A DNA stretch of 64,000 nucleotides from the NCBI GenBank assembly GCA_003228685.1, contig QIFC01000095.1, forward strand, positions 120,948-184,947, written 5' to 3'. Numbering within the stretch: the stretch's first letter is position 1; each line of letters begins with the position of its first letter. The stretch comes from Chloroflexota bacterium. Lineage in GTDB: Bacteria; Chloroflexota; Dehalococcoidia; DSTF01; RBG-16-68-14. A program made the position numbers and the translations under genes. A model generated the notes under the pieces. That model searched no databases and was not told the origin of the DNA. It saw only the letters and a list, made by a program, of their open reading frames with translations. Shown one piece after another: positions 63,304 through 64,000 of the stretch.

Positions 63304-64000
63304 ATGAATCTCGCCGAACGTCTCGGATACTCAGCGGACGACCGGGTGTTGATCCTCAACGCCGACGACGTCGGCAGCACACATGCGTCCAACGCCGCGA
63401 CATTCGAGTGCCTGGAGCGCGGCAGCCTAACGTCGGGCTCAATCCTCATGCCGGCAGCTTGGTCACCAGAGGCCGCAGCGTACGCTCGCGACCACGCCGA
63501 AGCGGATCTGGGCGTTCACCTTACGCTGACGTGCGAGTACAACGGGTACCGCTGGCGGCCGATCACCGAACGCAGCCGGGGACCAGGCCTCTACGACGAA
63601 GAGGGCTACCTCTGGAGGACGATGGCGGAAGCGATCGAGCACATCTCACCCGAGGAAGCGAACCTCGAACTGCGAGCGCAGGTCGATACCGCGCTGGAGG
63701 CCGGCATCGACGTGACGCACCTCGACACGCATATGGGCACCGTGATCATGCCGAAGTTCATGGAGGTCTACTTCTCGCTCGGATTGGATTACAGGATCCC
63801 AATCTTCGTTTTCAGGCCAAGCGTGGACCGCCTGCGCAAGGCCGGCATGAACGATTACTGGGACGCCCTGGAGCCACAGCTCGGCCGTCTCGACGAGGCG
63901 GGCTTCCCCGTACTCGATCACATCTTTGCGACACAGCTAGAGGTCCCGCCACAAGAGCGCTCCGCATACTTCCTGGAGTTCTTCGAGAACTTACGCCCTG
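63304..64000 (+). CDS. ChbG/YdjC-like carbohydrate deacetylase, truncated by window end
   Basis: VLILNADDVGSTHASNAATFECLERGSLTSGSILMPAAW, DLGVHLTLTCE, VTHLDTHMGT; open frame to the window edge, not in the supplied ORF track. Confidence 0.85.
   Translation, partial: MNLAERLGYSADDRVLILNADDVGSTHASNAATFECLERGSLTSGSILMPAAWSPEAAAYARDHAEADLGVHLTLTCEYNGYRWRPITERSRGPGLYDEEGYLWRTMAEAIEHISPEEANLELRAQVDTALEAGIDVTHLDTHMGTVIMPKFMEVYFSLGLDYRIPIFVFRPSVDRLRKAGMNDYWDALEPQLGRLDEAGFPVLDHIFATQLEVPPQERSAYFLEFFENLRP

Noticed and set aside
1-64000. tRNA, rRNA or CRISPR
   Set aside because: Scanning by eye found no tRNA T-arm consensus in context, no rRNA-like blocks and no regularly spaced direct repeats; a tRNAscan-SE/Infernal run would be decisive.

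Overview
A 64 kb, GC-rich, gene-dense bacterial chromosomal window with about 66 annotated coding features. Gene content (F420/FMN luciferase-like oxidoreductases, CaiB-type CoA-transferase, several SDRs, multi-PAS/LuxR proteins, dockerin-tagged secreted proteins) resembles environmental Chloroflexota (SAR202/Dehalococcoidia-like); this assignment is inference only. I saw no rRNA, tRNA, CRISPR array, transposase or prophage. The strongest signal is on the minus strand at 27575-28775: a GrdB-like (glycine/sarcosine/betaine reductase selenoprotein B family) gene split by the ORF track. Its two main pieces are in the same frame across a TGA that falls at a U-P-F-C redox motif, with a perfect 7-bp hairpin 18 nt downstream that looks like a bacterial SECIS. 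A separate one-base frameshift lies further upstream. Other notable items: an S8 protease cut from its propeptide by an in-frame TAG; a class A beta-lactamase-like protein with SxxK changed to CxxN; a histidine phosphatase with RHG changed to PHM; scattered start and tail relics of a hydrolase/adenylate-cyclase gene family, including a promoter-start cassette reused at three loci; a repeated -10-to-start-codon spacing suggesting leaderless mRNAs; an orphan C5-methyltransferase with a convergent putative endonuclease; tandem paralogous multi-PAS/LuxR genes; and palindromic intergenic repeats, one of which truncates a VOC-family gene.
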